From a virus: DNA of 57,837 bases. Under the pieces are notes generated by a model, which saw only the letters and a list, made by a program, of their open reading frames with translations, did not search any database and had not been told where the DNA came from. Positions 40,735 through 47,116 of this stretch are shown here, piece by piece. The stretch lies in IMG/VR virus record IMGVR_UViG_3300000553_000044, positions 1 to 57,837 of that record; one strand, written 5' to 3'. Each line of letters starts with the position of its first letter. Position 1 is the first letter of the stretch. The translations under genes were made by a program, and so were the position numbers.

Positions 40735-41849
40735 GACAAGCAACGAAGTTAGATAAAGCAAAAGTAGCTATTGGCTTAGATGCGCCATTTTTCGCCTCGA
40801 TTTTGTACAAGCGTAAGTTAGTTGCTCGTAATGATATCCCTACCCTAGCGGTATCGGATCGTGGAACTATTTATTACAACGAAGAATTCATTGAGTCTTT
40901 ACCAGTACAGCAGATTGTATGGGGTTTAGCGCATGAAGTCGGACACGTCATTAACCAGACTGCACTACGCCAAGGCAAGCGTGACCATAAGAAGTGGAAC
41001 TATGCGACTGATGCTTGGATCAACGACACGTTAGATGAGTGCGGTGTAGGTCAGCGTATCCCAAACTGTATTGATATGAAAGGCTCAAAAGATAAGACCT
41101 CTGAGCAAATCTATGACGAGTTACCTGATATGCCTAATGGTGGTGGTAGCTATATGGATGGTGATGGTATGGGCGATGATGTAATTATCGAAGGTAGTCC
41201 CATGACTGAATCAGAGATGGCTGAGGCTGAAGGTCAGATGAAAGTTGAGTTGGCAGAAGCTGCACAAGTTGCCAAGATGCGTGGCAAGCTCCCAGGTAAG
41301 TTAGCCCAGTTCGTTAACGACCGTATCAATTCCAAGATTCCTTGGTATGAGCACCTCGAGAAATACATGACTGGCTTAACTGCGTCTGATTACACATGGA
41401 CACGTCCTAACCGTCGTCATATCGGGGCTGGTGTATACATGCCATCAACAGGCAAAGTACCTACTATGGGTGAGTTAGCTATTCAAGTAGACATTAGCGG
41501 TTCAATTAGTAAGCAAGAGATCGCTCATTACAACGGACACCTGAAACGTATTGTCGAGCAATGCACACCTGAGAAAGTCCACGTTATTTACACCGATACT
41601 CAAGTACAAAAGTATGAGGTATTTGATGCTGGTGAAGAGATCGAGATCAAGTTCTATTCAGGCGGTGGCACTTGTATGGAGAACGGCTTTAAATACTTAG
41701 AAGAAAACGGTATAAATCCGTTAGTATGTGTTACACTAACCGATGGGTTCGATAGTTACACAGAAGCTCCTAACTTCAATACAGTCTGGTGTGTAAGTAG
41801 CGACCAAGTACCCCCGTATGGGGATGTTATTCACTTTGATATGGATTAG
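40731..41849 (+). CDS. Zincin-like peptidase with C-terminal VWA domain (DUF2201-like)
   Basis: A 372-residue protein. An HEVGH zinc site (HExxH, near residue 68-72) lies in WGLAHEVGHVINQT, followed by DAWINDTL as the expected downstream Asp. An acidic Gly-rich linker (about 145-175) leads to a VWA-like domain starting near residue 250, with MIDAS DISGSIS (about 254-260) and later TDGFDSY. This is the DUF2201 putative metallopeptidase architecture, which pairs with MoxR ATPases. Together they probably cleave or remodel a specific target; the target is unknown. Confidence 0.88.
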   Translation: MRQATKLDKAKVAIGLDAPFFASILYKRKLVARNDIPTLAVSDRGTIYYNEEFIESLPVQQIVWGLAHEVGHVINQTALRQGKRDHKKWNYATDAWINDTLDECGVGQRIPNCIDMKGSKDKTSEQIYDELPDMPNGGGSYMDGDGMGDDVIIEGSPMTESEMAEAEGQMKVELAEAAQVAKMRGKLPGKLAQFVNDRINSKIPWYEHLEKYMTGLTASDYTWTRPNRRHIGAGVYMPSTGKVPTMGELAIQVDISGSISKQEIAHYNGHLKRIVEQCTPEKVHVIYTDTQVQKYEVFDAGEEIEIKFYSGGGTCMENGFKYLEENGINPLVCVTLTDGFDSYTEAPNFNTVWCVSSDQVPPYGDVIHFDMD

Positions 41850-41851
41850 TT

Positions 41852-42412
41852 ATGGGCATATGGGTAGATATTAGTGGTAAACGGTATGGTTTGTTAGTAG
41901 TTAAGGAGTACTTAGGGGGTAGCAAGTGGAGAAGTATATGCGACTGTGGTGGAGAGTCCGTAACAGTAACCAACCACCTGAAAAGTGGAAACACAACTTC
42001 ATGTGGATGCCGTAAAAAAAGTGTGCTGGGGGAATCAACTACTAAGCACGGCATGGCTGGCACACCTACCCATCGAACATGGAAAGCTATGCGTAATAGG
42101 TGTAACAACCCAAATACCCCCCGATATAAAGACTATGGTGGTAGAGGTATTACGGTATGCGAGCGGTGGGATAAGTTCGAGAACTTCTTAATAGATATGG
42201 GGGAAAGACCAGAAGGCATGAGTATCGATAGAGTAGACAACAACAAGGGCTATTCAAAAAGTAATTGCAAGTGGGCAACAGGTAAAGAACAGAGGGCTAA
42301 TATGAGAGATTCAATCATAGTTAACGGTAAATCGCTGACACAAATAGCTAGCAAACTAGGAATCACCTATCATGCTGCCTACAAACGACTCAAGAAAAAT
42401 AGACTGGAGTAA
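41852..42412 (+). CDS. HNH/AP2-type phage endonuclease
   Basis: A 186-residue protein. The first about 60 residues form a zinc-binding region (CDCGG ... SCGCRKK). The central motif is TWKAMRNRCNNPNTPRYKDY, GGRGITVCERW, then SIDRVDNNKGYSKSNCKWAT, a family of HNH-like homing endonucleases in phages. The C-terminus (SLTQIASKLGITYHAAYKRL) is an HTH. It interrupts the early operon behind the MoxR module, so it may be a mobile endonuclease inserted between genes. Confidence 0.85.
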   Translation: MGIWVDISGKRYGLLVVKEYLGGSKWRSICDCGGESVTVTNHLKSGNTTSCGCRKKSVLGESTTKHGMAGTPTHRTWKAMRNRCNNPNTPRYKDYGGRGITVCERWDKFENFLIDMGERPEGMSIDRVDNNKGYSKSNCKWATGKEQRANMRDSIIVNGKSLTQIASKLGITYHAAYKRLKKNRLE

Positions 42413-42414
42413 GT

Positions 42415-42627
42415 ATGACTAATGAGGATATGGAGAGACGAGGGCTTACTTGGCATGAAGGTAAGTGGCTTACAGGTAAGCAACTCTTAAAGTTAGTAGA
42501 AGAGACAAGGCAACATAGAAAAGCTATGACTTTGGAAGTAAGCATAAGAGCGAAATTTATAAATTTTATGCATCTCGAAGATGAGTTTACAGCATGGAGA
42601 GTAACTAACAGAATGGAGGCAGCATGA
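42415..42627 (+). CDS. Hypothetical protein (70 aa)
   Basis: A 70-residue charged protein (MERRGLTWHEGKWLTGKQLL, then a basic helix KLVEETRQHRKAM). It starts two bases after the HNH gene and overlaps the next by four (ATGA). No known domain. Confidence 0.6.
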   Translation: MTNEDMERRGLTWHEGKWLTGKQLLKLVEETRQHRKAMTLEVSIRAKFINFMHLEDEFTAWRVTNRMEAA

Positions 42628-42848
42628 CTAACCATGAATGGATTTACTACATAGGAGGATCATGTGGATTTAAAAACCGTGGCACTAGAAAAGTAGACGC
42701 AAGGATTGAACATAGAGATCAAGATGTATATGAAGCGTTAATAGTAAGGCGCAACAACGGGGAAGTTAGTGGGTATTTTCCACTTGGAATATTTAATAAC
42801 ACAACTGACGCAGAGAGCGTAATAGAAAAGGCGTATGGGTATGACTGA
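42624..42848 (+). CDS. Hypothetical protein (74 aa)
   Basis: A 74-residue protein with beta-rich pattern (NHEWIYYIGGSCGFKNRGTR, then VYEALIVRRNNGEVSGYFPLG). AATGGAGGCAGC precedes the ATG. It overlaps the following small gene by eight bases. Not recognised. Confidence 0.6.
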   Translation: MTNHEWIYYIGGSCGFKNRGTRKVDARIEHRDQDVYEALIVRRNNGEVSGYFPLGIFNNTTDAESVIEKAYGYD

Positions 42849-43008
42849 GCTAGAAAAGAAACTGCTTAACTGCTTAATGGAACTATATGTACAAGTAGAT
42901 GAAGACTGCCTACACGAATTCCGAACTAGACATTTACACGATGCAATTGAAGAAGCAAGATGCTTAATAGATGAAACGATTCAACTTACTAAAAGGCTAC
43001 CAACATGA
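42841..43008 (+). CDS. Small helical hypothetical protein (55 aa)
   Basis: A short frame, ATG 42841 to TGA 43008, reading MTELEKKLLNCLMELYVQVD and later HDAIEEARCLIDETIQLTKR. All helical, with three cysteines. Overlaps of eight and four bases with its neighbours argue for a genuine coupled gene. Confidence 0.6.
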   Translation: MTELEKKLLNCLMELYVQVDEDCLHEFRTRHLHDAIEEARCLIDETIQLTKRLPT

Positions 43009-43322
43009 ACACGTATAAAACATTACTACTATCAATGTTACTAACAGGCATTGTGTATGCACAAGCACCACGCACTACATTCTTTAATGATCAATATGGG
43101 ATGCCACAAGGTAGCGCAACGCAATCAGGTAATACAACATTCTTTAATAACCAATACGGTATGCCCACAGGATCAGCAACACAGTCAGGTAATACCACAT
43201 TCCTAAACGATTCATACGGAATGCCCATTGGTAGCTCAACTAGTACACCAAGTATGCCAAGTTATCCACAGCCTATCCAACCTATTGCACCTATTCAACC
43301 ACTACAACCAAGTTGGAGATAA
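43005..43322 (+). CDS. Exported protein with three tandem repeats
   Basis: A 105-residue protein. Residues 1-21 are a good Sec signal peptide (MNTYKTLLLSMLLTGIVYAQA: Lys, hydrophobic core, Ala-x-Ala). Then come three copies of a 24-residue unit, T-T-F-[FL]-N-[DN]-[QS]-Y-G-M-P-x-G-S-[AS]-[TS], followed by a Pro/Gln-rich tail. The repeats are also near-identical at DNA level. It should go to the periplasm or outer membrane. A role at the surface, such as superinfection exclusion, is a guess. Confidence 0.75.
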   Translation: MNTYKTLLLSMLLTGIVYAQAPRTTFFNDQYGMPQGSATQSGNTTFFNNQYGMPTGSATQSGNTTFLNDSYGMPIGSSTSTPSMPSYPQPIQPIAPIQPLQPSWR

Positions 43323-43324
43323 GT

Positions 43325-43918
43325 ATGGATACACAGGAACTACTTGAAAAGAATAGGTATTTCAATGTCGATTACGACTGGTGGGAAGATGAATACAGCC
43401 TATTTATGGATAAGATGGAAGAGCGTGGAATTACTATCTTAAGCCCTAAAGATATCTGCTTTAGTGGGTTTTGTAGTCAGGGCGATGGGGCTAGCTTTAC
43501 GGGCTACATCCACAGGACAGACCTATCACGCTTTATAGAACTTCACAAATTATCAGAGGGGTATGCAGCAACCTACTATTTAGCAAAGTTAGAAGAAATA
43601 GATATTAAGTTAGTGCGTAGACATAGTATGTATTGCCATTCCAATACCGTTGTACTTGATATCGAAGATATGGGAACTTCAGCCCTTGAGGAAAGAGGGA
43701 AAGATGATTTTAGGCAAGTGATACAAGCCACTATGTTCACGCAATATCTAAAGGAACTTAATAGTTTTGAAGAAGAAGTTATAAATATCTGTAGAAGTTA
43801 CATGGATCAGTTATATGACCAACTAGAACGGCAGTACAACTACCTAACAAGTGATGAAGCAATACTTGAGAGTTTAGAAATGAACAACCTATACATACCA
43901 CGCAAATTAACAGCATAA
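43325..43918 (+). CDS. Hypothetical protein (197 aa)
   Basis: Read from the ATG at 43325, since TTGGAGATAAGT gives a ribosome site six bases away. The sequence is acidic, with RYFNVDYDWWEDEYSLFMDK, an aromatic-rich N-terminus, then GFCSQGDGASFTGYI, an alpha/beta middle and a helical C-terminus. The GFCSQGDGASF motif is one that occurs in phage proteins with an unassigned fold. I do not know its function. Confidence 0.7.
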   Translation: MDTQELLEKNRYFNVDYDWWEDEYSLFMDKMEERGITILSPKDICFSGFCSQGDGASFTGYIHRTDLSRFIELHKLSEGYAATYYLAKLEEIDIKLVRRHSMYCHSNTVVLDIEDMGTSALEERGKDDFRQVIQATMFTQYLKELNSFEEEVINICRSYMDQLYDQLERQYNYLTSDEAILESLEMNNLYIPRKLTA

Positions 43919-43928
43919 GGGAAAGATC

Positions 43929-44552
43929 ATGGCATACGTAGCAATTAGCGGTAACTTAGAAGAACGCACAAAAGATATTATTTCAGCAATGCGTAGAGCT
44001 GAAGTTGAATCAATTCCAAAATATGAACCCGTTATGTCAGTTGATAGTGACTTTATCAATCGGACTGTATGGAAAGAATATTTACACCTTAAAACTCAGA
44101 TGCCTGGGAAATGGTTACATAGCACAGAAAATATCAATGTAGAATTTAAAGTTGGCGAAAAAACAGCTACTCATGGTTTTAAGATGGCTTCTCCGTACCT
44201 TATTCCGCCACGTGTAGCTCCATACCAAGTACATGAAATCCCTGACACCGAAACAGACCCTGAGTTTTTGAATTGTCTTAGATACTATAGCGTACTACTA
44301 GAGATACATGCACGGTGGAATAAGGTAGATAAAGATGTTCGTAACTTTCTTAACTCTTGTAAGTCACTAAACGAAGCTGTGAAGTTATGGCCAGATGTAA
44401 CCATGTATATCGATCCTGAAGATATTAACCGTATGGGTGTTAAACGTGAGAAAGCCCGTGAGTCTGAGGCCTTAGCTGCCCTTGCTAGTATGGATACCGA
44501 TATGTTGGTAGGTGCAGCAGTAATCTCTCGTATGTCACAAGCAGCAGCATGA
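43929..44552 (+). CDS. Nucleotide-modification-associated-like protein (Nmad5-like)
   Basis: A 207-residue protein. ERTKDIISAMRRAE, a W-x-x-x-x-[ST]-x-x-[IN] beta region, and the C-terminal V-x-N-F-L-N-S-C-K-S-L-N-E-A-V-K-L-W-P-D-V-x-x-[YF]-I pattern resemble the Nmad5 family (putative nucleotide modification associated domain 5). The assignment is from memory of that pattern and only moderate. The ATG follows GGGAAAGATC. It precedes the sigma-like gene with a 4-base overlap. Confidence 0.6.
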   Translation: MAYVAISGNLEERTKDIISAMRRAEVESIPKYEPVMSVDSDFINRTVWKEYLHLKTQMPGKWLHSTENINVEFKVGEKTATHGFKMASPYLIPPRVAPYQVHEIPDTETDPEFLNCLRYYSVLLEIHARWNKVDKDVRNFLNSCKSLNEAVKLWPDVTMYIDPEDINRMGVKREKARESEALAALASMDTDMLVGAAVISRMSQAAA

Positions 44553-44722
44553 AAACAAGAACCCGAGCCAAGCCAACTAGCGATTACGCAATGACCTGGG
44601 ATGAAGTAGCAGAAGCCCTAAGTATTAACCAAAGTACTGTTGGGGATACAGAGAAACGTGCAATAGCTAAAGTTAGGAAGATATTTGAAGAACGTGGAAT
44701 ACGATTGGAGGACTTACTATGA
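44549..44722 (+). CDS. Stand-alone sigma-70 region 4-like HTH (57 aa)
   Basis: A short frame, ATG 44549 to TGA 44722. The core MTWDEVAEALSINQSTVGDT followed by EKRAIAKVRKIFEERGI aligns with sigma-70 region 4.2, whose pattern is T-L-x-E-[VI]-[AG]-x-x-[LF]-x-[VI]-[ST]-x-x-x-[IV]-x-x-x-E-x-[KR]-A-[LI]-x-K-[LV]-R. No region 2 or 3 is present. Such a mini-domain could bind the -35 DNA or the RNA polymerase beta flap and redirect transcription. It overlaps both neighbours by four bases. Confidence 0.75.
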   Translation: MKTRTRAKPTSDYAMTWDEVAEALSINQSTVGDTEKRAIAKVRKIFEERGIRLEDLL

Positions 44723-45096
44723 GTGAGAACCAAAAGCCTGTAACAGAAGACTATCGGACTAACTGGGGTGAGATATTTATGAGCAATAAATTAACCAATA
44801 ACCCACTTAATGTTCAAGATATTGAGCAGTTCACGAAACATGAACAGGAAAATAAAATGAATACTGAACCAGTAGCGTGGATTTGCGATGCTTTTGAAGT
44901 TGATTTTGAAGAACAAGGATGGGCTATTGCTACGCCACACAAAGATAAAGAAAGATTTATTCCACTCTACACCCATCCAGCAAAGACACTAAGCAAAGAT
45001 GACCTGCTGAAATTAGCTGAAGAATTTGATATTTGGCTTGGAAATGATGATATTAAATTTATTCAATTTGTACTAAGAAAGGCACAAGAGAAATGA
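44719..45096 (+). CDS. Conserved phage hypothetical protein (125 aa)
   Basis: A 125-residue protein. The motif EPVAWICDAFEVDFEEQGWA followed by FIPLYTHPAKTLSKDDLLKL is widespread in phage proteins of the P-V-A-[WY] ... P-L-Y-T-[HR]-P type, whose function is unknown. An internal ATG at about 44779 could give a shorter form. TTGGAGGACTTACT precedes the first ATG. Confidence 0.7.
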   Translation: MSENQKPVTEDYRTNWGEIFMSNKLTNNPLNVQDIEQFTKHEQENKMNTEPVAWICDAFEVDFEEQGWAIATPHKDKERFIPLYTHPAKTLSKDDLLKLAEEFDIWLGNDDIKFIQFVLRKAQEK

Positions 45097-45185
45097 CAAC
45101 AAAAGAATTGTTAGAGGGATTGAGAAAAGCCTTTGCTAAGTTACAAAGGGACTTTGATAAAAGAAAGGCTCAAAACAATGAGTAA
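45093..45185 (+). CDS. Very small ORF (30 aa)
   Basis: A frame of 30 codons, MTTKELLEGLRKAFAKLQRD followed by FDKRKAQNNE. It overlaps the previous stop (ATGA) and the next ATG. Helical and charged. The overlaps suggest it is translated. Nothing more can be said. Confidence 0.4.
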   Translation: MTTKELLEGLRKAFAKLQRDFDKRKAQNNE

Positions 45186-45381
45186 ATGGAACTATGGAGT
45201 AGATAAGACTTATTCGACAGCAAGTGAGGCGTTTAGGGACGCAGACTACGCAACTGGTTTATGGAAGTGTGAGACAGATAAGGACAAAGCAATTCGATAC
45301 ATAAAGGACGGCTCAATCTTTTTCTTACTTGGAGGTGCATTTCTAGCAGTAACAACAATTATTACGAGATTTACCCATTAG
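45178..45381 (+). CDS. Small tail-anchored membrane protein (67 aa)
   Basis: Read from the ATG at 45178; the longer frame from 45133 overlaps the 30-aa ORF and lacks a ribosome site. A soluble N-terminus (KWNYGVDKTYSTASEAFRDA) precedes a C-terminal TM segment (IFFLLGGAFLAVTTIITRF, about 47-65). It closes this small-gene operon before a regulatory gap. Confidence 0.6.
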   Translation: MSKWNYGVDKTYSTASEAFRDADYATGLWKCETDKDKAIRYIKDGSIFFLLGGAFLAVTTIITRFTH

Positions 45382-45385
45382 CCTA

Positions 45386-45435
45386 TTGCATACATACTAA
45401 CAATGTAATAACATACATACCCTACACATACTAAC
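45386..45435 (+). promoter_or_regulatory. Promoter/operator with two exact motif copies
   Basis: TTGCAT (45386-45391), a 17-base spacer and TAACAT (45409-45414) form a weak promoter. CATACTAAC (45393-45401) starts one base after the -35, the same place as in the portal promoter but in the other orientation relative to transcription. A second exact copy is at 45427-45435, next to the gene start at 45443, with ACATACATAC between them. Confidence 0.5.
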
Positions 45436-45442
45436 ACTACAT

Positions 45443-45871
45443 ATGACTACCGTAAAAGAAACAAACCCGAAGGATATCGTAGGAACCTCTAAGGCGCCAA
45501 TGAGTACTGTAAGCGCACCTGTCATAGCGGAAATCGGTGTAGCCATGCTAGAAGGAGCTTGTAAGTATGGAAGGCATAACTATAGAGCTGTAGGAGTTAG
45601 AGCATCGGTGTACTACGACGCAACCATGAGGCACTTAATGGACTGGTGGGAAGGACAAGACATCGATCCTGATAGCGGTATGAGCCACGTAACAAAAGCT
45701 ATTACATCGTTAGTAGTACTTAGAGACGCAATGATTCAAAACATGGTAACAGACGATAGACCACCAAGTAGTCAAGACTTCTATGTTGAACTTAATAAGA
45801 AGGCCGCAGCAATCATCGAGAAGTACAAAGATAAGTCACCAAGACATTACACGATAGAGGATACGAAATGA
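45443..45871 (+). CDS. dATP/dGTP diphosphohydrolase-like protein (DUF5664)
   Basis: A 142-residue protein. NPKDIVGTSKAPMSTVSAPV, then MLEGACKYGRHNYRAVGVRAS, MRHLMDWWEGQDIDPDSGMS and HVTKAITSLVVLRDA match the DUF5664 family, annotated as N-terminal dATP/dGTP diphosphohydrolase. The helical, MazG-like pattern (K-Y-G-x-x-N-[YF], R-H-x-x-x-[WY]-x-x-G, D-x-x-[ST]-x-x-x-H-x-x-[KH]-A) supports nucleotide binding. It may adjust the dNTP pool during replication. It heads its own transcription unit. Confidence 0.8.
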   Translation: MTTVKETNPKDIVGTSKAPMSTVSAPVIAEIGVAMLEGACKYGRHNYRAVGVRASVYYDATMRHLMDWWEGQDIDPDSGMSHVTKAITSLVVLRDAMIQNMVTDDRPPSSQDFYVELNKKAAAIIEKYKDKSPRHYTIEDTK

Positions 45872-46119
45872 ATACCGCAACAGAAATACTACAAGATGTA
45901 GAAGATCAAGCAGAACAAATTAACGAGTGTGCAATAGCGATCTTTAACACTATGAAACGTATGGTCTCACCACATATCGGAGTGGGAATCTTATTAGACA
46001 TGGCATCACAGCTTGTTATTGCTAATGGAGTTGCCAAAGATGCGTTCCTTAAAGCGGTAGGAGATGCGTATGACCTTTCAGTACAAGCTATTAACGGTGT
46101 AGTAGATGAGGCAGAGTAA
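45868..46119 (+). CDS. Hypothetical helical protein (83 aa)
   Basis: An 83-residue protein (ILQDVEDQAEQINECAIAIF; GVGILLDMASQLVIANGVAK). Its ATG overlaps the previous stop (ATGA). All helical, with hydrophobic stretches too short and polar for TM segments. No known family. Confidence 0.6.
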   Translation: MNTATEILQDVEDQAEQINECAIAIFNTMKRMVSPHIGVGILLDMASQLVIANGVAKDAFLKAVGDAYDLSVQAINGVVDEAE

Positions 46120-46345
46120 GTTAGGAAGTTTATATGAAGCTCTCATCAATGTGGGGATTGGTTTTGGAATCAATTACATGGCTAATCTTCTTATCCTGCC
46201 TTTGTTTGGTTTTCATATTAGTCTTCTTGGAAATTTCTACATGGGTCTTATGTACACGGTTATCAGCGTGGTTAGGTCGTATGTTATCCGCCGTTGGTTT
46301 GACGAGAAGATCCATAAAGCAGCACTAAGAATGGCAAAGGAGTAA
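46106..46345 (+). CDS. Two-TM membrane protein (DUF7220-like)
   Basis: A 79-residue protein with two TM segments (about 13-33, ALINVGIGFGINYMANLLIL, and about 42-59). It is followed by VVRSYVIRRWFDEKI, a basic cytoplasmic end. The SL-x-E-[AS]-x-x-N-[VT]-x-[IV]-G-[FY] start and R-S-Y-x-x-R-R-x-F-[DN] end fit the DUF7220 family in phages. It might be a holin-like or membrane-remodelling protein, but it lies in the replication arm. Confidence 0.7.
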   Translation: MRQSKLGSLYEALINVGIGFGINYMANLLILPLFGFHISLLGNFYMGLMYTVISVVRSYVIRRWFDEKIHKAALRMAKE

Positions 46346-46347
46346 AA

Positions 46348-46665
46348 ATGTTTCCAGGAATTATGAACGCAATAGGAGCTGGGCAACAAGCCGATCCACT
46401 CGTAGGTATTGGAGCTGGTTATCTAAGTAACGCTGCACAGAATAGCGCATACCCACAAGGCCAACTTAGTAACTACATAAATACTGTAAGCCAGCAATTT
46501 CAACCAAAACGTGAAAAAGAATACCCTGAGTACGACATAAGTATTAGGGGCACAGAGAACGGATTTATTGTTGATTTTGAGGATAAAACATATATCTGTA
46601 CAACAGCTATTGAAGTTAGCGAGCGGATCGCTGCATGTATGGTGGAGGATAAATTAGAAAAATGA
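46348..46665 (+). CDS. Hypothetical protein (105 aa)
   Basis: A 105-residue protein. The first half is Gly/Ala/Gln/Asn-rich (GAGQQADPLVGIGAGYLSNA), the second a small alpha/beta domain (YDISIRGTENGFIVDFEDKT then helical AIEVSERIAACMVED). The C-terminal domain (RGTxNGF-I-V-x-F) is common in small phage proteins. Function unknown. Confidence 0.65.
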   Translation: MFPGIMNAIGAGQQADPLVGIGAGYLSNAAQNSAYPQGQLSNYINTVSQQFQPKREKEYPEYDISIRGTENGFIVDFEDKTYICTTAIEVSERIAACMVEDKLEK

Positions 46666-46913
46666 GATGGCTACGAAGAGTTATTAAAGATTGGTTAGAA
46701 GATAGGCACCCAGTACAGACACCTAATTACCTAGGATCTAGTCCTATTATGGATAACCATAGACAACTCAATTTTGGAGTAATAGAAGCTGAGAATGGCC
46801 AAGTAATGAAAGCTTACGATCCAGCAACAGATAAGTTGAAATATTGGATTGTCCCCGAAGGTAAGACTATTGGAAACATGGTTGATACACATTTAGTAGC
46901 AAGGAAACTATGA
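46662..46913 (+). CDS. Hypothetical protein (83 aa)
   Basis: An 83-residue protein with basic N-terminus (MRWLRRVIKDWLEDRHPVQT) and a beta-rich C-terminus (FGVIEAENGQVMKAYDPATD). It overlaps the flanking genes by four bases each. Not recognised. Confidence 0.6.
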   Translation: MRWLRRVIKDWLEDRHPVQTPNYLGSSPIMDNHRQLNFGVIEAENGQVMKAYDPATDKLKYWIVPEGKTIGNMVDTHLVARKL

Positions 46914-47116
46914 AGAAGTTTTGGATGTTATTTGTAGAAGGACAAAGTTCCCCTACTCGCAAACACGAAAGCTATCTTGATGCATTACAAGAAGCACGAC
47001 GTATAGCAGATGCATCAAATTTTAAAGGGGCAAGGATATATGTATTAGAGGCAACAGGAGTAATGGCAGTTCAGCGCACCGTAGAACTAGTACACAAAGA
47101 AATTAAATATGACTAA
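46910..47116 (+). CDS. Hypothetical protein upstream of DNA polymerase (68 aa)
   Basis: A 68-residue alpha/beta protein (KKFWMLFVEGQSSPTRKHES, then YLDALQEARRIADA). The W-x-L-F-V-E-G-x-x-x-P-x-x-x-H-x-[ST]-Y-x-x-A-x-x-E-A pattern is a compact phage domain of unknown role. It overlaps the polymerase start by eight bases, so they are coupled. Confidence 0.65.
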   Translation: MKKFWMLFVEGQSSPTRKHESYLDALQEARRIADASNFKGARIYVLEATGVMAVQRTVELVHKEIKYD

